The translations under genes were made by a program, and so were the position numbers. Positions 10,132 through 21,299 of a stretch of 64,000 bases of DNA are shown in pieces. The DNA is from Hyphomicrobium sp. (GTDB taxonomy: Bacteria > Pseudomonadota > Alphaproteobacteria > Rhizobiales > Hyphomicrobiaceae), in NCBI GenBank assembly GCA_016793445.1, contig JAEUME010000009.1:62001-126000 (forward strand), read 5' to 3'. The notes under the pieces are model-generated. The model had not been told where the DNA came from, did not search any database, and saw nothing but the letters and a program-made list of their open reading frames with translations. Position 1 is the first letter of the stretch, and each line of letters starts with the position of its first letter.

Positions 10132-11309
10132 AGCTGACGCGCACCGACACCAGCCGGTTCGCAAAGTGGTGGTTCACCGTGGACCACGTTCTGTTGTCGG
10201 CTTTCGTTGCATTGATCGCGACCGGTGTCGTGCTTTCACTTGCGGCCTCTCCGGCGGTCGCCATGAAGAAGGGCTTGCCGACGTATTACTTCGTCGAGCG
10301 CCACGTGTTGTTTGCAGCACTCAGCTCCATCGTGCTCATCGCGGTTTCGTTTCTGTCGCCCTCGGGCGTGCGGCGCCTGGCGCTGGTCCTGACGGGATTG
10401 GCGCTTCTCGCCATGGGCGCTGTCATTCTCACGGGCCAGGAGATGAATGGCGCGCGGCGCTGGCTTTCCATCCTGGGGTATTCGTTTCAGCCTTCGGAAC
10501 TGGCAAAGCCCGGCTTCGTCGTTCTTATGGCTTGGCTGTTCTCGGAAGCCGCGGTGCGCAAGGACGTGCCTGCGCTACCTTTGGCGATTGTGCTGTGGGG
10601 CACGTTCGGCGCGCTGCTCATCATGCAACCCGACGTGGGGCAGACCGTACTTGTCAGCGCAACGGCGGGAACGCTTTATCTGCTGGCAGGACTCCCGTTG
10701 GCCGGCGCGCTTCTGCTACTGGCGGCGGGTGGCATCGGACTGTGGTTTGCCTACCAGAACTTCCCTCATGTGCAGATGCGCATCGATGGCTTCTTTCACA
10801 CGCTGCCCTTTGAGAACTTTCAAGGCGATCGTGCCCTTCAATCGTTTTCGGAGGGTGGATTTTTCGGCCGCGGGCCCGGCGAGGGCACGATCAAATCGGT
10901 GCTGCCTGATGCGCACACCGACTACATCTTCGCCGTCGTGGCGGAGGAATATGGGGTTGTCGCCTGCCTCGTGCTGCTCGGTATTTTCGCCTTCATCGTG
11001 CTGCGTTCCTTGAGCCGTGCGGGCTCGGAAGGCGACCCACCCATCCGGCTCGCCATACAGGGACTGGCGGTTCTGTTTGGCCTGCAGGCGCTCATCAACA
11101 TGGCCGTGAATGTCGGCCTGCTTCCGCCAAAGGGCATGACGCTGCCCTTTATTTCGGCAGGCGGCTCCTCGATGTTGGCGCTGGCGGTGACGGCGGGCAT
11201 GCTGCTCGCCTTGACGCGGCGCAGGCCGGATGTTCAGCGCCTTAAAAAGCCGCGATTGATGCCGACAATTTCGAGAGCCGAAATCGAGGGGACCACCGGT
11301 CAACGATGA
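10128..11309 (+). CDS. ftsW: SEDS peptidoglycan polymerase FtsW
   Basis: The 393-residue protein with about ten membrane helices belongs to the SEDS family, which polymerises glycan strands at the septum together with FtsI. The family hallmark [15 protein letters not shown] is at about residues 260-275, preceded by [13 protein letters not shown]. The later segment [16 protein letters not shown] is also typical. It overlaps murD and murG by four bases on each side, so the three genes are tightly coupled. Confidence 0.96.
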   Translation: MKLTRTDTSRFAKWWFTVDHVLLSAFVALIATGVVLSLAASPAVAMKKGLPTYYFVERHVLFAALSSIVLIAVSFLSPSGVRRLALVLTGLALLAMGAVILTGQEMNGARRWLSILGYSFQPSELAKPGFVVLMAWLFSEAAVRKDVPALPLAIVLWGTFGALLIMQPDVGQTVLVSATAGTLYLLAGLPLAGALLLLAAGGIGLWFAYQNFPHVQMRIDGFFHTLPFENFQGDRALQSFSEGGFFGRGPGEGTIKSVLPDAHTDYIFAVVAEEYGVVACLVLLGIFAFIVLRSLSRAGSEGDPPIRLAIQGLAVLFGLQALINMAVNVGLLPPKGMTLPFISAGGSSMLALAVTAGMLLALTRRRPDVQRLKKPRLMPTISRAEIEGTTGQR

Positions 11310-12409
11310 CAGCCGAATTTTCCGTGATGCTGGCGGCCGGAGGTACCGGCGGTCATCTGTTTCCTGCGTTTGCACTGGCGGAAGAGCTGGGCCGCCGCGG
11401 CATCGCAATCGATCTCATCACGGACATGCGGGGCGACAGGTACGGGTCTGGTTTTCCAGCGCGCAACGTGTATCAGGTACCGGCCGCGACGCTCGCGGGC
11501 CGATCGCCTGTTGCAGTGGCGCAAACCGTGCTGGCGCTGGCGCGGGGCACAAAGGCGGCGCACGCAATCCTGGGCAAGGTGAAGCCTGCGGTGGTGCTGG
11601 GCTTCGGCGGATATCCGACCTACCCGCCACTTGTTGCGGCCCGTCTGCGTGGCATTCCGACCGCGGTTCACGAGCAGAACGCGGTCCTCGGCCGGGCCAA
11701 CAAGATGCTGGCCAAGCAGGTCACGGCCATCGCAACGTCATTCGACAAGGTGAAATATCTGGAGGGCGCGCTCGCCGCGAAGGCAACGCTGACGGGCAAT
11801 CCCGTTCGCCAGGCCGTCATCGCCGCCGCCCCACAGCCCTACGAGCCGCCTGCCGCCGAAGGCAAACTGCGCATTCTCGTTTTCGGTGGTAGCCAAGGCG
11901 CCCGCTATTTCACGGATGCCGTGCCGCCTGCGCTAGCCGCGCTCCCCGCCCACATGCGTGCGCGGCTCGAGGTCGTGCAGCAGGCGCGCGAAGAGGATCT
12001 GGAGCGGGCGCGCGCGGCTTATGCAAAGGCCGGCATCGCCGCTGAAGTTGCGCCGTTCTTCAAGGACCTTCCCGCCAGGATGGCCAACGCGCACCTGGTT
12101 ATTGGACGCGCGGGGGCTTCAACAGTTGCGGAACTGACGGTTATCGGACGGCCGGGTCTGCTGGTGCCGTTGCCGCACGCGCTCGACAACGATCAGCTCA
12201 ACAATGCCCGCAGACTTGCCGAATCGGGGGGCGGTTGGTGTATCGAGCAGAAGGATCTGACGCCGGAACGGCTTTCCGCCGAGATCACCCGGCTACTTGA
12301 CGCGCCTCACGTTCTTGCGGAGGCGGCCGCAGCCGCTAAAAAGGCCGGGCGGGCCGACGCCGTCGTGCGGCTTGCGGATTTTGTCCTGCGTCTGGCGGGC
12401 AAGGCCTGA
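11306..12409 (+). CDS. murG: UDP-GlcNAc:lipid I N-acetylglucosaminyltransferase MurG
   Basis: MurG converts lipid I to lipid II on the inner face of the membrane. The 367-residue GT-B fold protein begins with the glycine-rich lipid I-binding loop AAGGTGGHLFPA and has GFGGYPTYPP and the HEQNAVLGRANK signature in the N-terminal half. The C-terminal half carries the UDP-GlcNAc site (VIGRAGASTVAELT, PLPHALDNDQLNNA). It overlaps ftsW by ATGA. Confidence 0.97.
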   Translation: MTAEFSVMLAAGGTGGHLFPAFALAEELGRRGIAIDLITDMRGDRYGSGFPARNVYQVPAATLAGRSPVAVAQTVLALARGTKAAHAILGKVKPAVVLGFGGYPTYPPLVAARLRGIPTAVHEQNAVLGRANKMLAKQVTAIATSFDKVKYLEGALAAKATLTGNPVRQAVIAAAPQPYEPPAAEGKLRILVFGGSQGARYFTDAVPPALAALPAHMRARLEVVQQAREEDLERARAAYAKAGIAAEVAPFFKDLPARMANAHLVIGRAGASTVAELTVIGRPGLLVPLPHALDNDQLNNARRLAESGGGWCIEQKDLTPERLSAEITRLLDAPHVLAEAAAAAKKAGRADAVVRLADFVLRLAGKA

Positions 12410-12483
12410 TACACGCGCAGGCGTAAATCGAAGGATGCGGCCGCTAAATCGGTCCGCCGGAAAGGACACGGGGATAAGACGCC

Positions 12484-13911
12484 ATGCAGATGCCGCGCGA
12501 TATCGGACCGTTTCACATCATCGGCATCGGTGGCATCGGCATGAGCGCGATTGCCGAGATCCTGGTGGCGAAAGGCTATACCGTTCAGGGCAGCGACCAG
12601 AAGGAAAGCGCCAACGTGCGCCGGCTGCGCGCCAAGGGCATTCGCGTTTTCGTCGGACATGACGCGGTCAATCTGATCGGCGCGCGCTATGTGGTCATCT
12701 CGACCGCCGTCAAGGCATCCAACCCGGAGCTTGCAGCCGCGCGCGCCAAGAACCTGCCCATCATTCGCCGCGCGGAAATGCTCGCCGAGCTGATGCGTCT
12801 CTACTCGACCGTCTCCGTCACCGGCACGCACGGCAAGACGACGACAACGTCTCTTTTGTCTCACATTTTCGCCGAGGCCGGATTGGAACCGACCGTCATT
12901 ACGGGCGGCATCATCAACTCCTGGGGCTCCAATGCGCGCCTGGGCAGCGGCAAATGGATGATCGTGGAAGCCGACGAGAGCGACGGCACCTTCACGCGCC
13001 TGCCGACAGAGATCGGCGTCGTCACCAACATCGATCCCGAGCACCTGGATTATTTCGGCTCGGTGGAGGCCATGCATCACGAGTACGCCACCTTCATGAA
13101 GAACATCCCGTTCTTTGGACTTGCCGTGGTCTGCATCGATCACCCCGTGGTGCGCGACATGGTCATGCGCCTCGGCTTGCGCGCCGATGGCCGGCGGCTG
13201 CTCACCTACGGCGCCAGCCGCGATGCGGATCTCGTTCTGGAGAACGTGCGCATCGATGGCGCTATGACGCTTTTTGATGCGGAGCTGGCGGCTTCCGTCA
13301 AAGGCGGCTCGCGCCGTCTGGAAGGCTGGACGGTACCGATACCCGGCACGCACAATGCGCTCAATGCGCTGGCCGCCATCGCGGTCGCTATGGAAGCGGG
13401 CATCGATGATGCCAAAATCAAAGCCGCGATGGCTTCGTTCTCGGGCGTAAAGCGCCGCTTCCAGTTTACCGGCGAATGGAACGGCGTTTCGATCTACGAT
13501 GACTACGGACATCACCCGGCTGAGATCTCCGCCGTTCTGTCCGCCGCGCGCCGCGGCGCCAAGGGCAGAGTGCTCGCCATCGTCGAGCCGCACCGTTACA
13601 CGCGCGTGCGGGATCTGTTCGCGGATTTCTCAAGCTGCTTTGCGGACGCCGACAGCGTGATCGTGGCGCCGCTCTACACGGCGGGCGAGAGCCCCATTGA
13701 CGGCGTCGACAGTCATTCGCTTGCCGCGGGCATTCGCAAGGCCGGTCATCGCTCGGTGCGCTCGGTCGATGCGGCGGGAGATCTCGTGCCCGCGATCAAG
13801 GAGCTGTGCCGTCCCGGCGATACGGTTGTCTGCCTGGGCGCGGGCAATTCGACCGAGTGGGCCCATGCCCTGCCGCAGTGGCTGTCGCAACAGGCGGGGA
13901 GCGCGGCATGA
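12484..13911 (+). CDS. murC: UDP-N-acetylmuramate--L-alanine ligase
   Basis: MurC attaches the first stem-peptide residue, L-alanine. The product has 475 residues, the UDP-binding loop [15 protein letters not shown] at the N-terminus, the ATP loop [14 protein letters not shown] near residue 113 and the central EADESDGTF segment. The C-terminal domain has [12 protein letters not shown] gap of 74 bases separates it from murG, and it ends in an ATGA overlap with murB. Confidence 0.97.
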   Translation: MQMPRDIGPFHIIGIGGIGMSAIAEILVAKGYTVQGSDQKESANVRRLRAKGIRVFVGHDAVNLIGARYVVISTAVKASNPELAAARAKNLPIIRRAEMLAELMRLYSTVSVTGTHGKTTTTSLLSHIFAEAGLEPTVITGGIINSWGSNARLGSGKWMIVEADESDGTFTRLPTEIGVVTNIDPEHLDYFGSVEAMHHEYATFMKNIPFFGLAVVCIDHPVVRDMVMRLGLRADGRRLLTYGASRDADLVLENVRIDGAMTLFDAELAASVKGGSRRLEGWTVPIPGTHNALNALAAIAVAMEAGIDDAKIKAAMASFSGVKRRFQFTGEWNGVSIYDDYGHHPAEISAVLSAARRGAKGRVLAIVEPHRYTRVRDLFADFSSCFADADSVIVAPLYTAGESPIDGVDSHSLAAGIRKAGHRSVRSVDAAGDLVPAIKELCRPGDTVVCLGAGNSTEWAHALPQWLSQQAGSAA

Positions 13912-14888
13912 ACTTCGAAGATATGACCGGCAACCTGAAGGAGCTCATGCCGGATCTGCGCGGGCGGCTGTCCTGCAACGCGCTGTTGTCGGAGATCACG
14001 TGGTTTCGCGTCGGCGGTCCTGCACAGGTTCTGTTCACGCCCGCCGATGAAGCGGATCTGTCCTACTTTCTCAAAATGCTGCCTGACGGCGTGCCGATCA
14101 ACGTCATTGGACTGGGGTCCAATCTGCTCGTTCGCGATGGCGGCGTACCCGGCATCGTCATAAGGCTTGGACGCGGTTTCAATCAGATCAACGTCGAGCC
14201 CAACGCGACGCTGCGCGTCGGCACCGCCGTGCCGGACGTGAAAGTCGCGCGCGCCGCCGCCGAGGCGGGCATCGCGGGTTTGGCGTTCTATCGCGGCATT
14301 CCGGGCTCGATCGGTGGCGCGCTGCGCATGAATGCAGGCGCGCACGGCAGCGAAACAAAGGATGTGCTGACGAGCGCCCGCGCCGTCGATCTGGATGGCA
14401 ACATCCATGTCTTCACGAACGCCGATATGGGCTTCACTTATCGCCATTGCGGCGTGCAGGACGGCTGGATCTTCACAGAGGCGACGTTCCGCGGAACACC
14501 GGGCGATCCTGCCGAAATTTCCAAGGCCATGGACGAGGTGGCCGAGTACCGCGAAAAAAACCAGCCGATCAGGGAGCGCACGGGCGGCTCGACCTTCAAG
14601 AACCCGCCCGGCAAGAGCGCGTGGAAGCTCATTGATGAAGCGGGTTGTCGCGGCTTTCGTGTCGGTGGCGCCAAGGTTTCCGAGATGCACTGCAATTTTC
14701 TCATCAACGACGCAAACGCGACGGGCGAAAACGTCGAGCAGTTGGGCGAGACGGTGCGTGCGCGCGTGAAGGCCAAATCCGGCATCACGCTCAATTGGGA
14801 GATCATCCGCCTGGGCGTGCCTGAGAAGGGGCACAAGATCGGAGACGATCTCGCGCTTCAGATCCCCGCCGATGCGAAGCCCTCCTGA
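13908..14888 (+). CDS. murB: UDP-N-acetylenolpyruvoylglucosamine reductase
   Basis: MurB is the FAD- and NADPH-dependent reductase that makes UDP-MurNAc. The 326-residue product shows [14 protein letters not shown], the FAD-binding [32 protein letters not shown] and the catalytic serine segment GSTFKNPPG. These are features of the type without the extra E. coli C-terminal loop. The ATG at 13908 overlaps murC by four bases, and family alignments support it over an upstream start at 13806. Confidence 0.96.
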   Translation: MNFEDMTGNLKELMPDLRGRLSCNALLSEITWFRVGGPAQVLFTPADEADLSYFLKMLPDGVPINVIGLGSNLLVRDGGVPGIVIRLGRGFNQINVEPNATLRVGTAVPDVKVARAAAEAGIAGLAFYRGIPGSIGGALRMNAGAHGSETKDVLTSARAVDLDGNIHVFTNADMGFTYRHCGVQDGWIFTEATFRGTPGDPAEISKAMDEVAEYREKNQPIRERTGGSTFKNPPGKSAWKLIDEAGCRGFRVGGAKVSEMHCNFLINDANATGENVEQLGETVRARVKAKSGITLNWEIIRLGVPEKGHKIGDDLALQIPADAKPS

Positions 14889-14946
14889 CGTCTTTCGCCG
14901 ACACTTTTCCTGACCACGAACGCCTTCATGACTTGAGGCCAGATCC

Positions 14947-15900
14947 ATGAACAAGCTCGGTACGCCGCCCAAGCGGTCACGCGATCACGTCGCTGTTTTG
15001 AAGGGCGGATTGTCAGCCGAACGTGAGGTGTCTTTGCGCTCGGGCGCCGCGGTGGCCGAAGCATTGCGCTCGCAAGGCTATACCGTCACCGAGATCGACG
15101 TTGGCCGCGATCTTTCCGAACAGTTGATGCGCGTGAAGCCGCAGGCCTGTTTCAACGCCTTGCATGGCAAGTTCGGCGAGGACGGCTGCGTGCAAGGCGT
15201 GCTGGAGCTTCTTGAAATTCCCTACACGCATTCGGGGGTGCTCGCCTCCGCGCTTGCCATGCACAAGGAGCGCGCGAAAGACATCATGAAGGCCAGCGGC
15301 GTGCCGGTTGCCGAGGCACGCCTCGTCACGCGCCAGCAGGCGCTTGAGGCTCACGCGATTCCGCCGCCCTACGTGGTGAAGCCCGTCGCGGAAGGCTCCA
15401 GCGTCGGCGTCGTGATCGTCATGCCGGGTGCGGAACGCCCGCCCAATTCCATCGCCGCGGGCGGACCGCTCGAAGACATCGTGATGGTGGAGCGCTACGT
15501 CGCGGGACGGGAACTGACGTGCGCGGTCATCGGCGATTTCGCAACCGATGTCATCGAGATCGTCCCGCTCAAGGGGCTGGAATTCTACGATTACGAGGCG
15601 AAGTACGCGCCCGGTGGTTCAAAACACGAGCTGCCTGCACAACTTTTACCTGAAATTTACCAATCACTACGGAAGTTGACACTTACGGCGCATCAGGCCC
15701 TGGGCTGCCGTGGCGTGAGCCGTGCGGACTTCCGCTTTGACGATACGCCCGGTGGAACGGGTGAATTGGTCTGCCTGGAAGTCAACACACAGCCCGGCAT
15801 GACAGGCACGTCGCTTGTGCCGGAACTGGCGGGATATGCCGGATGGGATTTCGGCACACTCGTCAGATGGATCATTGAGGACGCGAGTTGCAACAGGTAG
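14947..15900 (+). CDS. ddl: D-alanine--D-alanine ligase
   Basis: The 317-residue ATP-grasp enzyme makes the D-Ala-D-Ala dipeptide used by MurF. Recognisable segments are LKGGLSAEREVSLRSG, ALHGKFGEDGCVQG, YTHSGVLASALAMHKERAK, VKPVAEGSSVGV and the metal-binding LEVNTQPGMTGTSLVPE. It sits in the usual DdlB position just before ftsQ and overlaps the likely ftsQ start by thirteen bases. Confidence 0.95.
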   Translation: MNKLGTPPKRSRDHVAVLKGGLSAEREVSLRSGAAVAEALRSQGYTVTEIDVGRDLSEQLMRVKPQACFNALHGKFGEDGCVQGVLELLEIPYTHSGVLASALAMHKERAKDIMKASGVPVAEARLVTRQQALEAHAIPPPYVVKPVAEGSSVGVVIVMPGAERPPNSIAAGGPLEDIVMVERYVAGRELTCAVIGDFATDVIEIVPLKGLEFYDYEAKYAPGGSKHELPAQLLPEIYQSLRKLTLTAHQALGCRGVSRADFRFDDTPGGTGELVCLEVNTQPGMTGTSLVPELAGYAGWDFGTLVRWIIEDASCNR

Positions 15901-16904
15901 GTGCGCAATCGAGGTTTTGGTGGCGAGCGCTGGATGCGCAATCGCCCGCCGAGCCTCGTTCTGCTGCTTCTGCCCCGGCTTCGCGCTTTGCCAGCGGCTG
16001 GCACTTTCCAACACGCCGCCCCACAACGGCCGCTTCGCCGCAAGCATCGGCAGGCGTCTCGCTCAAACTTGAAATTCCCAAGGGGGAGAGGCGTTCGCAG
16101 CGCCGTGGCGCCAGCGGGCGCCGTGCTGGACGCCGTAGCGCGGTCTGGGTTCTGTTCCTCATGCTCGGCACGGCCGGTGCAGCCGGTACCCTCCTGTCGG
16201 GTGCTCTCGAAACGGAAGGATTGAAAACGCTGGCGGCCGAGAAGGCCCAGGAGGCGTTGCTCGGCCTCGGTTTTGGCATTGATCAGGTCAGCCTGAGCGG
16301 ACATCGTTTCACATCCGACCGGGACGTCTTCCAGGCGCTCGACCTGCAACACGCGCGCACCTTTGCCGCGTTCGATGCCGTGGCCGCGCTTCGGCGCATC
16401 GAGAACCTGCCTTGGGTCGAGACGGCGCAAATCACACGGCTGTATCCCGGCGGGCTGAATGTTGAGGTTCGCGAACGCCGGCCTGCAGCGCTGTGGGATT
16501 ACAAGGGTAAAACCTATCTCATCGACGACACCGGCCGGGCACTGGGCGCCTCCGCCGCGAACGGCTGGCAGCTTCCCCGCGTCGCGGGTGATGGCGCCAA
16601 CAGCGAAGCGGCGATGCTTTTCACGGCGCTCAGCCGTCATCCCGACATTGCTAAGGCCGTGATGCGGTCGGATCGCATCGGCGCGCGGCGCTGGTCGCTT
16701 CTTCTCAAGAATGGCTCGCGGCTGGAGCTTGCTGCCGATCGCGAGGTCGAGGGCCTGGAGCAGATTTCAAGTAACCCCATTTTGCGCCGTGCGCTGGGTG
16801 GATCCGCCTTTGCCGTCGATGTGCGCACCCCGGGCCGGCTTACGATGCGTCCGCTGACCCTGGCGCAGGCCGGCGCTCAAAGCAGTACGGGGCGCCTGCA
16901 ATGA
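15888..16904 (+). CDS. ftsQ: Cell division protein FtsQ
   Basis: FtsQ is a bitopic divisome scaffold with a periplasmic POTRA domain. The 338-residue product has an N-terminal cytoplasmic tail of about 85 basic and Ala-rich residues, a membrane helix near residues 86-106 (VWVLFLMLGTAGAAGTLL), then the POTRA domain with NLPWVETAQITRLYPGGLNVEVRER. The start appears to be TTG at 15888, with GAGG about eleven bases upstream and overlapping ddl. No in-frame ATG fits better before the membrane segment. Confidence 0.9.
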   Translation: MQQVGAQSRFWWRALDAQSPAEPRSAASAPASRFASGWHFPTRRPTTAASPQASAGVSLKLEIPKGERRSQRRGASGRRAGRRSAVWVLFLMLGTAGAAGTLLSGALETEGLKTLAAEKAQEALLGLGFGIDQVSLSGHRFTSDRDVFQALDLQHARTFAAFDAVAALRRIENLPWVETAQITRLYPGGLNVEVRERRPAALWDYKGKTYLIDDTGRALGASAANGWQLPRVAGDGANSEAAMLFTALSRHPDIAKAVMRSDRIGARRWSLLLKNGSRLELAADREVEGLEQISSNPILRRALGGSAFAVDVRTPGRLTMRPLTLAQAGAQSSTGRLQ

Positions 16905-18160
16905 CGCAACGCCGCTCCAGACATGCCAACCGCCGCAGCGGCATTACCGGACTGCTGGACATCGGCACCAGCAAGGTTGCCGTAGCCATCGTCGCCGATA
17001 GCGGCGAGGACGCCCAGAGCCTGCGCGTGCTCGGCGTCGGGCTGCAGCGCTCGCGCGGCGTAAAGGCTGGCGTGCTGACCGACCTCGACCAGGCGGAGAT
17101 CGCCGTTCGTGCCGCTATCGCGCAAGCCGAGCGCGCGGCGGGGGTGACGCTCGACGCCGTGATCGTCTCACTGGCTGCCGGCCGCATCAAATCCCAGCAT
17201 TTCTCGGCCCGCACGGATGTGCTCAGCGGGCACGTCGGCAACGATGACCTGGCCCGCGTCAACCAGGCCGCGCGCGATTACGCGGAGCGGGACGGGCGCT
17301 CGCTGGTCCATATGAATGAGTTGGGCTATCGCCTCGATGGCCTGCCGGGCGGCATCGAGGTACGCGGGCTCGCGGCGCGTCAGCTTGCAGCTGATTTCCA
17401 CGCCGTCACGGCGGACGAAGCGCCGATGCGCAACCTGCTCTTGCTCATCGAGCGTTGCTATCTCGCTTGCGAGGGTATCTTCGCTGCGCCCTACGCCAGC
17501 GCGTTGTCGGTGACGAGCCGGGAAGAGCGTGAGCTGGGTGTCACCGTGGTGGACATCGGCGCGGGCACGGCCTCCATCGCGGTGTTCGCGGAGGGGCATT
17601 TCGTCGGTGCAGATGTGGTTCCGGTCGGCTCGCAGCACATCACGTTCGACATCGCCCGCGCGTTGCAGACGCCACTCTCCGAAGCTGAGCGAATCAAAAC
17701 GCTTTATGGCACACTGATCTCTGCCCAATCGGATGAACACGAGACGTTTTCCTATCCGCTCGCGGGCGAAGAGGATGGCGCCGCGTACCAGACGACGAAA
17801 GCGCGCCTGACCGAAATCATCAGACCGCGCTTCGCACAAATTTTCGCTCTCCTGCGGGAGCGGCTCGCCGAGAATGCGGCAAGCGCCTACGCAGGCGAGA
17901 AGGTTGTCCTGACCGGAGGGGCTTGCCAGCTTCTCGGGTCGGCGGAGTTCGCGGCCAACGAATTGGGACGTCCCGTGCGGCTCGGCAAGCCCGCGCCCTT
18001 GGCGGGATTTCCAGGCTCGGTAACGGGGCCGCACTTCGCCACTCTGTGCGGCTTGGCGGCCGCGGCCGAGGAAGCCGGCGAAAGCTTTTATGGCGCCGGC
18101 GACAGTTCGGGACAGGGCTACCTGGGACGCGTGGGAAAGTGGCTGAGTTCGAGTTTCTAG
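16901..18160 (+). CDS. ftsA: Cell division protein FtsA
   Basis: The 419-residue actin-like ATPase tethers FtsZ to the membrane. It shows the phosphate-1 segment GLLDIGTSKVAVAIV, the SHS2 (1C) domain, the phosphate-2 segment VVDIGAGTASIAVF and the adenosine motif VLTGGACQLLG. The C-terminal GRVGKWLSSSF looks like the amphipathic membrane-targeting helix. It overlaps ftsQ by ATGA and precedes ftsZ by 132 bases. Confidence 0.96.
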   Translation: MTQRRSRHANRRSGITGLLDIGTSKVAVAIVADSGEDAQSLRVLGVGLQRSRGVKAGVLTDLDQAEIAVRAAIAQAERAAGVTLDAVIVSLAAGRIKSQHFSARTDVLSGHVGNDDLARVNQAARDYAERDGRSLVHMNELGYRLDGLPGGIEVRGLAARQLAADFHAVTADEAPMRNLLLLIERCYLACEGIFAAPYASALSVTSREERELGVTVVDIGAGTASIAVFAEGHFVGADVVPVGSQHITFDIARALQTPLSEAERIKTLYGTLISAQSDEHETFSYPLAGEEDGAAYQTTKARLTEIIRPRFAQIFALLRERLAENAASAYAGEKVVLTGGACQLLGSAEFAANELGRPVRLGKPAPLAGFPGSVTGPHFATLCGLAAAAEEAGESFYGAGDSSGQGYLGRVGKWLSSSF

Positions 18161-18292
18161 GCGCGCGCCTCGGGGGGCGCGCAAGCGGTGTGTAGGCACA
18201 GGGCGCAAGACGCGTCTCCGTGCCGTTGTATGCGTACATGATCCTGAACGGGTCAGGCCGATCAACTCAAAGATGACCTGCGGAGAGGCCAA

Positions 18293-19975
18293 ATGAGCCT
18301 GAAGCTAGAGCTGCCGAAACTGGTCGACGTGAAGCCACGCCTGACGGTCATTGGTGTGGGCGGCGCCGGTTGCAATGCGGTCAACAACATGATCGCCGCC
18401 GGGCTGCAAGGCGTCGAATTTGTCGTGGCGAACACGGATGCCCAATGTCTGGCCGCCTCCAGCGCGGAGCACCGCATCCAGCTTGGCTCGAACCTGACCG
18501 AGGGACTGGGCGCAGGTTCCAAACCCGAGATCGGCGAGGCCGCCGCCGAGGAGGCATTGGAAGAAATCCGCACGCATGTCGCGGGATCGCACATGGTCTT
18601 TATCGCCGCCGGCATGGGTGGTGGCACGGGCACGGGCGCGGCCGCTGTCATCGCGCGCGCGGCCCGCGAGCTCGGCATCCTGACCGTCGGCATCGTGACC
18701 CGGCCGTTCCAGTTCGAAGGCGCGCGCCGCATGCGCATTGCCGAAGTGGGCGTGCAGACGCTGCGTCATCACGTCGATACGCTGATCGTCATTCCGAACC
18801 AGAACCTGTTTCGCATCGCCAACGAGCGGACGACGTTCGCCGAAGCCTTCGTGCTCGCCGACCAGGTGCTCTATTCGGGCGTCGCCTGCATAGTCGACCT
18901 TGTCCTCAAGGAAGGCCTGATCAACCTCGATTTCGCCGATGTGCGCACCGTCATGAGCGGCATGGGAACCGCGATGATGGGCACGGGCGAAGCATCCGGT
19001 GATCGCCGCGCCATACTGGCCGCGGAGGAAGCCATCGCCAATCCGCTGCTCGACGACGTTTCACTTCGCGGTGCGCGGGGACTTCTGCTGGCGATTACCG
19101 GCGGCCGGGATCTGACGCTCTATGAGGTCGACGAGGCTGCGAGCCGCGTGCGCGAGGAGGTCGATCCGGATTGCAATATCATCGTCGGCGCGACGTTTGA
19201 TGAGAACCTTGGCGAGCGGGTGCGCGTTTCGATCGTGGCGTCCGGTATGCGTCGCATCGGGGCCGAACAAGCAGCCACTGCAGCCCTTCAAGTCCAACCT
19301 GCGCAAAGCGCTCCCGCGCCCCACCCCGCTGCCGCGGGTGGCTTTGGCGCGTTCAATGTGCCGGGCCAGCAAGGCTTCAATCCGCCAAGCTCGCACGCAG
19401 CCACCATGCCGGCGGCTGCGCCTCCCATGATTGGTCAGGGTCACGCGGGTGCCGGTTCAGACGAGATTCACCGCAGACTTGCCGATGCGCTCAAAATGCC
19501 TGGTCCTCCTCCGCCGCCCGCGCCCATGCAATCTGCTGATCCTGCGCAAATCCCGCGCGAGCAGCGTTGGCACACCGCGAGCAACGTGACCATCGAGGAT
19601 GGCTTCAAGCCGTTTACTCATCATGCCGGGTACCCGGCAGCCCGGCAGTCCGATCTTCAGCCGTCGCACGAGCCGTCGCCGGTCGTTCCATCCGCGCCGG
19701 GTTTCGAACCCGCTCCTCCTGCGCACGCGCGCCGCACGCAGCGCCGCATGCCCGCCGTCGAGGATCTTCCAGAAATTGGGCAGCGCGAATGGCATGCTCG
19801 CCAGTCAGGCAGCGCTCCAGTTCCGCAAGCCAACGACGACTCGCGCAAGCGCGGCTTCTTCGACAGGCTGACTGGTAAGGGAAGACGCCCGGCGGAACCG
19901 TCTCAACAGCCCCCTTCAAACGGTGGCGAGGACGACACGCCATTACCGGTTTTCTTCGGTCGCGAACGCCGTTAA
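18293..19975 (+). CDS. ftsZ: Cell division GTPase FtsZ
   Basis: The tubulin-like GTPase forms the Z ring. It begins with [13 protein letters not shown] and has the GTP signature GGGTGTGAA at about residue 106 and the catalytic T7 segment [11 protein letters not shown]. At 560 residues it is longer than E. coli FtsZ (383). The extra length is a Pro/Ala/Gln-rich disordered linker from about residue 325 on, as in other Rhizobiales. The C-terminus ([14 protein letters not shown]) contains a short conserved-type peptide that would bind FtsA. Confidence 0.97.
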   Translation: MSLKLELPKLVDVKPRLTVIGVGGAGCNAVNNMIAAGLQGVEFVVANTDAQCLAASSAEHRIQLGSNLTEGLGAGSKPEIGEAAAEEALEEIRTHVAGSHMVFIAAGMGGGTGTGAAAVIARAARELGILTVGIVTRPFQFEGARRMRIAEVGVQTLRHHVDTLIVIPNQNLFRIANERTTFAEAFVLADQVLYSGVACIVDLVLKEGLINLDFADVRTVMSGMGTAMMGTGEASGDRRAILAAEEAIANPLLDDVSLRGARGLLLAITGGRDLTLYEVDEAASRVREEVDPDCNIIVGATFDENLGERVRVSIVASGMRRIGAEQAATAALQVQPAQSAPAPHPAAAGGFGAFNVPGQQGFNPPSSHAATMPAAAPPMIGQGHAGAGSDEIHRRLADALKMPGPPPPPAPMQSADPAQIPREQRWHTASNVTIEDGFKPFTHHAGYPAARQSDLQPSHEPSPVVPSAPGFEPAPPAHARRTQRRMPAVEDLPEIGQREWHARQSGSAPVPQANDDSRKRGFFDRLTGKGRRPAEPSQQPPSNGGEDDTPLPVFFGRERR

Positions 19976-20266
19976 ATCTGCTGCTGCATCAGGCCGAAAA
20001 ATTCGTCAAGCAGGGTGGCTAAATCGTAACAGAGTGAAAGAAACCGTGATTTGTCCGAGAACGGCGAAGCAGTTAGCGTTAAATCAACGAGCCGGTTAGA
20101 GACCTAACGGCCCTTGAGTTTGAAGACCAAAAAACAAGACGGCAACGACCGTTGAAGCTCTGGGGGTTACATACAAGTTTAGGGGATTAGGCGGGCTCTG
20201 GGGGTGGTCGATCGCACATGCTGGGGAGCAGCGATTGACCAAAGTGGCAACGAGGGACGGCGCAGA

Positions 20267-21211
20267 ATGTCGAATCGATTCATCGGCGCGCGGCAAACGA
20301 CGCTTGCTCGCGAGATCCTTTTGACAGGCACGGGGGTGCACAGCGGAGCTCCGGTATCATTGACTTTGCATCCGGCAGAGGCAGATACTGGACTCCGCTT
20401 TCTCGTCACGAAACGTGGACGAGTAGTGGCTGAGATCCCCGCGAATGTCGCGAACGTAAAAAATCTCACCCTGTGTACTGTCATCGGTGATGATTCGGGT
20501 GTCACCGTCGGTACGGTGGAACACCTTCTCGCCGCCCTTCGCGGCCTGTCGATCGATAATTGCTACATCGAGATCGACAGCAAGGAAGTCCCGATCATGG
20601 ACGGGAGTTCCGCAGAATTCGTCGAGGCGATCGACCGCGCCGGCATCCGCGAGCTCGCAGAATCGCGCAAATATATCAAGGTTTTGAGGCCGGTCCGTGT
20701 TGAAGAGGGTGGGTGCTGGGGCGAGATTGTTCCGCACTCGGGCTTCCGTCTCGATGTCGAGATCGACTTTGAGAGTTCGATCATTGGCCGCCAGCGCATT
20801 GCCTTCGAAATGAGCCCTGGTGTCTTCCGTCACGAACTATCCCGCGCCCGTACGTTCGGCTTCATGAGCGACGTCGAGAAGCTGTGGAAAATGGGTCTGG
20901 CGCTCGGCGCTGATCTGACCAATACCGTCGCCATCGGCGAAGGCAAAATCATGAACCGCGAAGGCCTGCGTTACGAGCAGGAATTCGTCCGCCACAAGAT
21001 GTTGGATGCCGTGGGCGATCTTTCGCTCGCTGGCGCACCGCTGCTCGGAGCTTATAGTTCGTACAAGGGCGGGCATCGTTTGAACTCGCTGGTTCTGCAG
21101 GCTCTGTTCGCCGATGCCAACAACTGGACGATGGTGCAGGCTCCCAAGATTCGTCAGACGCGCGCGCCGATCTCCGTTGGCGCCCGTCCTGCCGTTGCCG
21201 CGGCGGAGTAG
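20267..21211 (+). CDS. lpxC: UDP-3-O-acyl-N-acetylglucosamine deacetylase LpxC
   Basis: LpxC is the zinc-dependent deacetylase that commits substrate to lipid A synthesis. The 314-residue product contains the zinc-ligand segments TVGTVEHLLAAL and FVRHKMLDAVGDL, and MDGSSAEFVEAI. The ATG at 20267 aligns with family N-termini (ARQTTLAREI); a 21-residue upstream extension does not. It follows ftsZ after a 291-base gap with no evident gene, so it may have its own promoter. Confidence 0.96.
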   Translation: MSNRFIGARQTTLAREILLTGTGVHSGAPVSLTLHPAEADTGLRFLVTKRGRVVAEIPANVANVKNLTLCTVIGDDSGVTVGTVEHLLAALRGLSIDNCYIEIDSKEVPIMDGSSAEFVEAIDRAGIRELAESRKYIKVLRPVRVEEGGCWGEIVPHSGFRLDVEIDFESSIIGRQRIAFEMSPGVFRHELSRARTFGFMSDVEKLWKMGLALGADLTNTVAIGEGKIMNREGLRYEQEFVRHKMLDAVGDLSLAGAPLLGAYSSYKGGHRLNSLVLQALFADANNWTMVQAPKIRQTRAPISVGARPAVAAAE

Positions 21212-21271
21212 TCGCACGAATCGCGCCATGCGGCTCACTGTTTTGAACAGCGTCTAGCGTTTCGACTTTCC

Positions 21272-21299
21272 TGTGTCCCCAGGCCGAACTGGGGACACA
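21272..21299. terminator. Perfect 11-bp inverted repeat downstream of lpxC (terminator or REP-like hairpin)
   Basis: The arms TGTGTCCCCAG (21272-21282) and CTGGGGACACA (21289-21299) are perfect inverted copies around a six-base loop, 60 bases after the lpxC stop. A short T run follows (TTTGCCC), which is weak for a classical terminator. A partial copy of the right arm (GTTGGGGACA) recurs at about 21322-21331. The TGTCCCC core resembles palindromes associated with REP elements, so a mobile-repeat origin is possible. Confidence 0.5.
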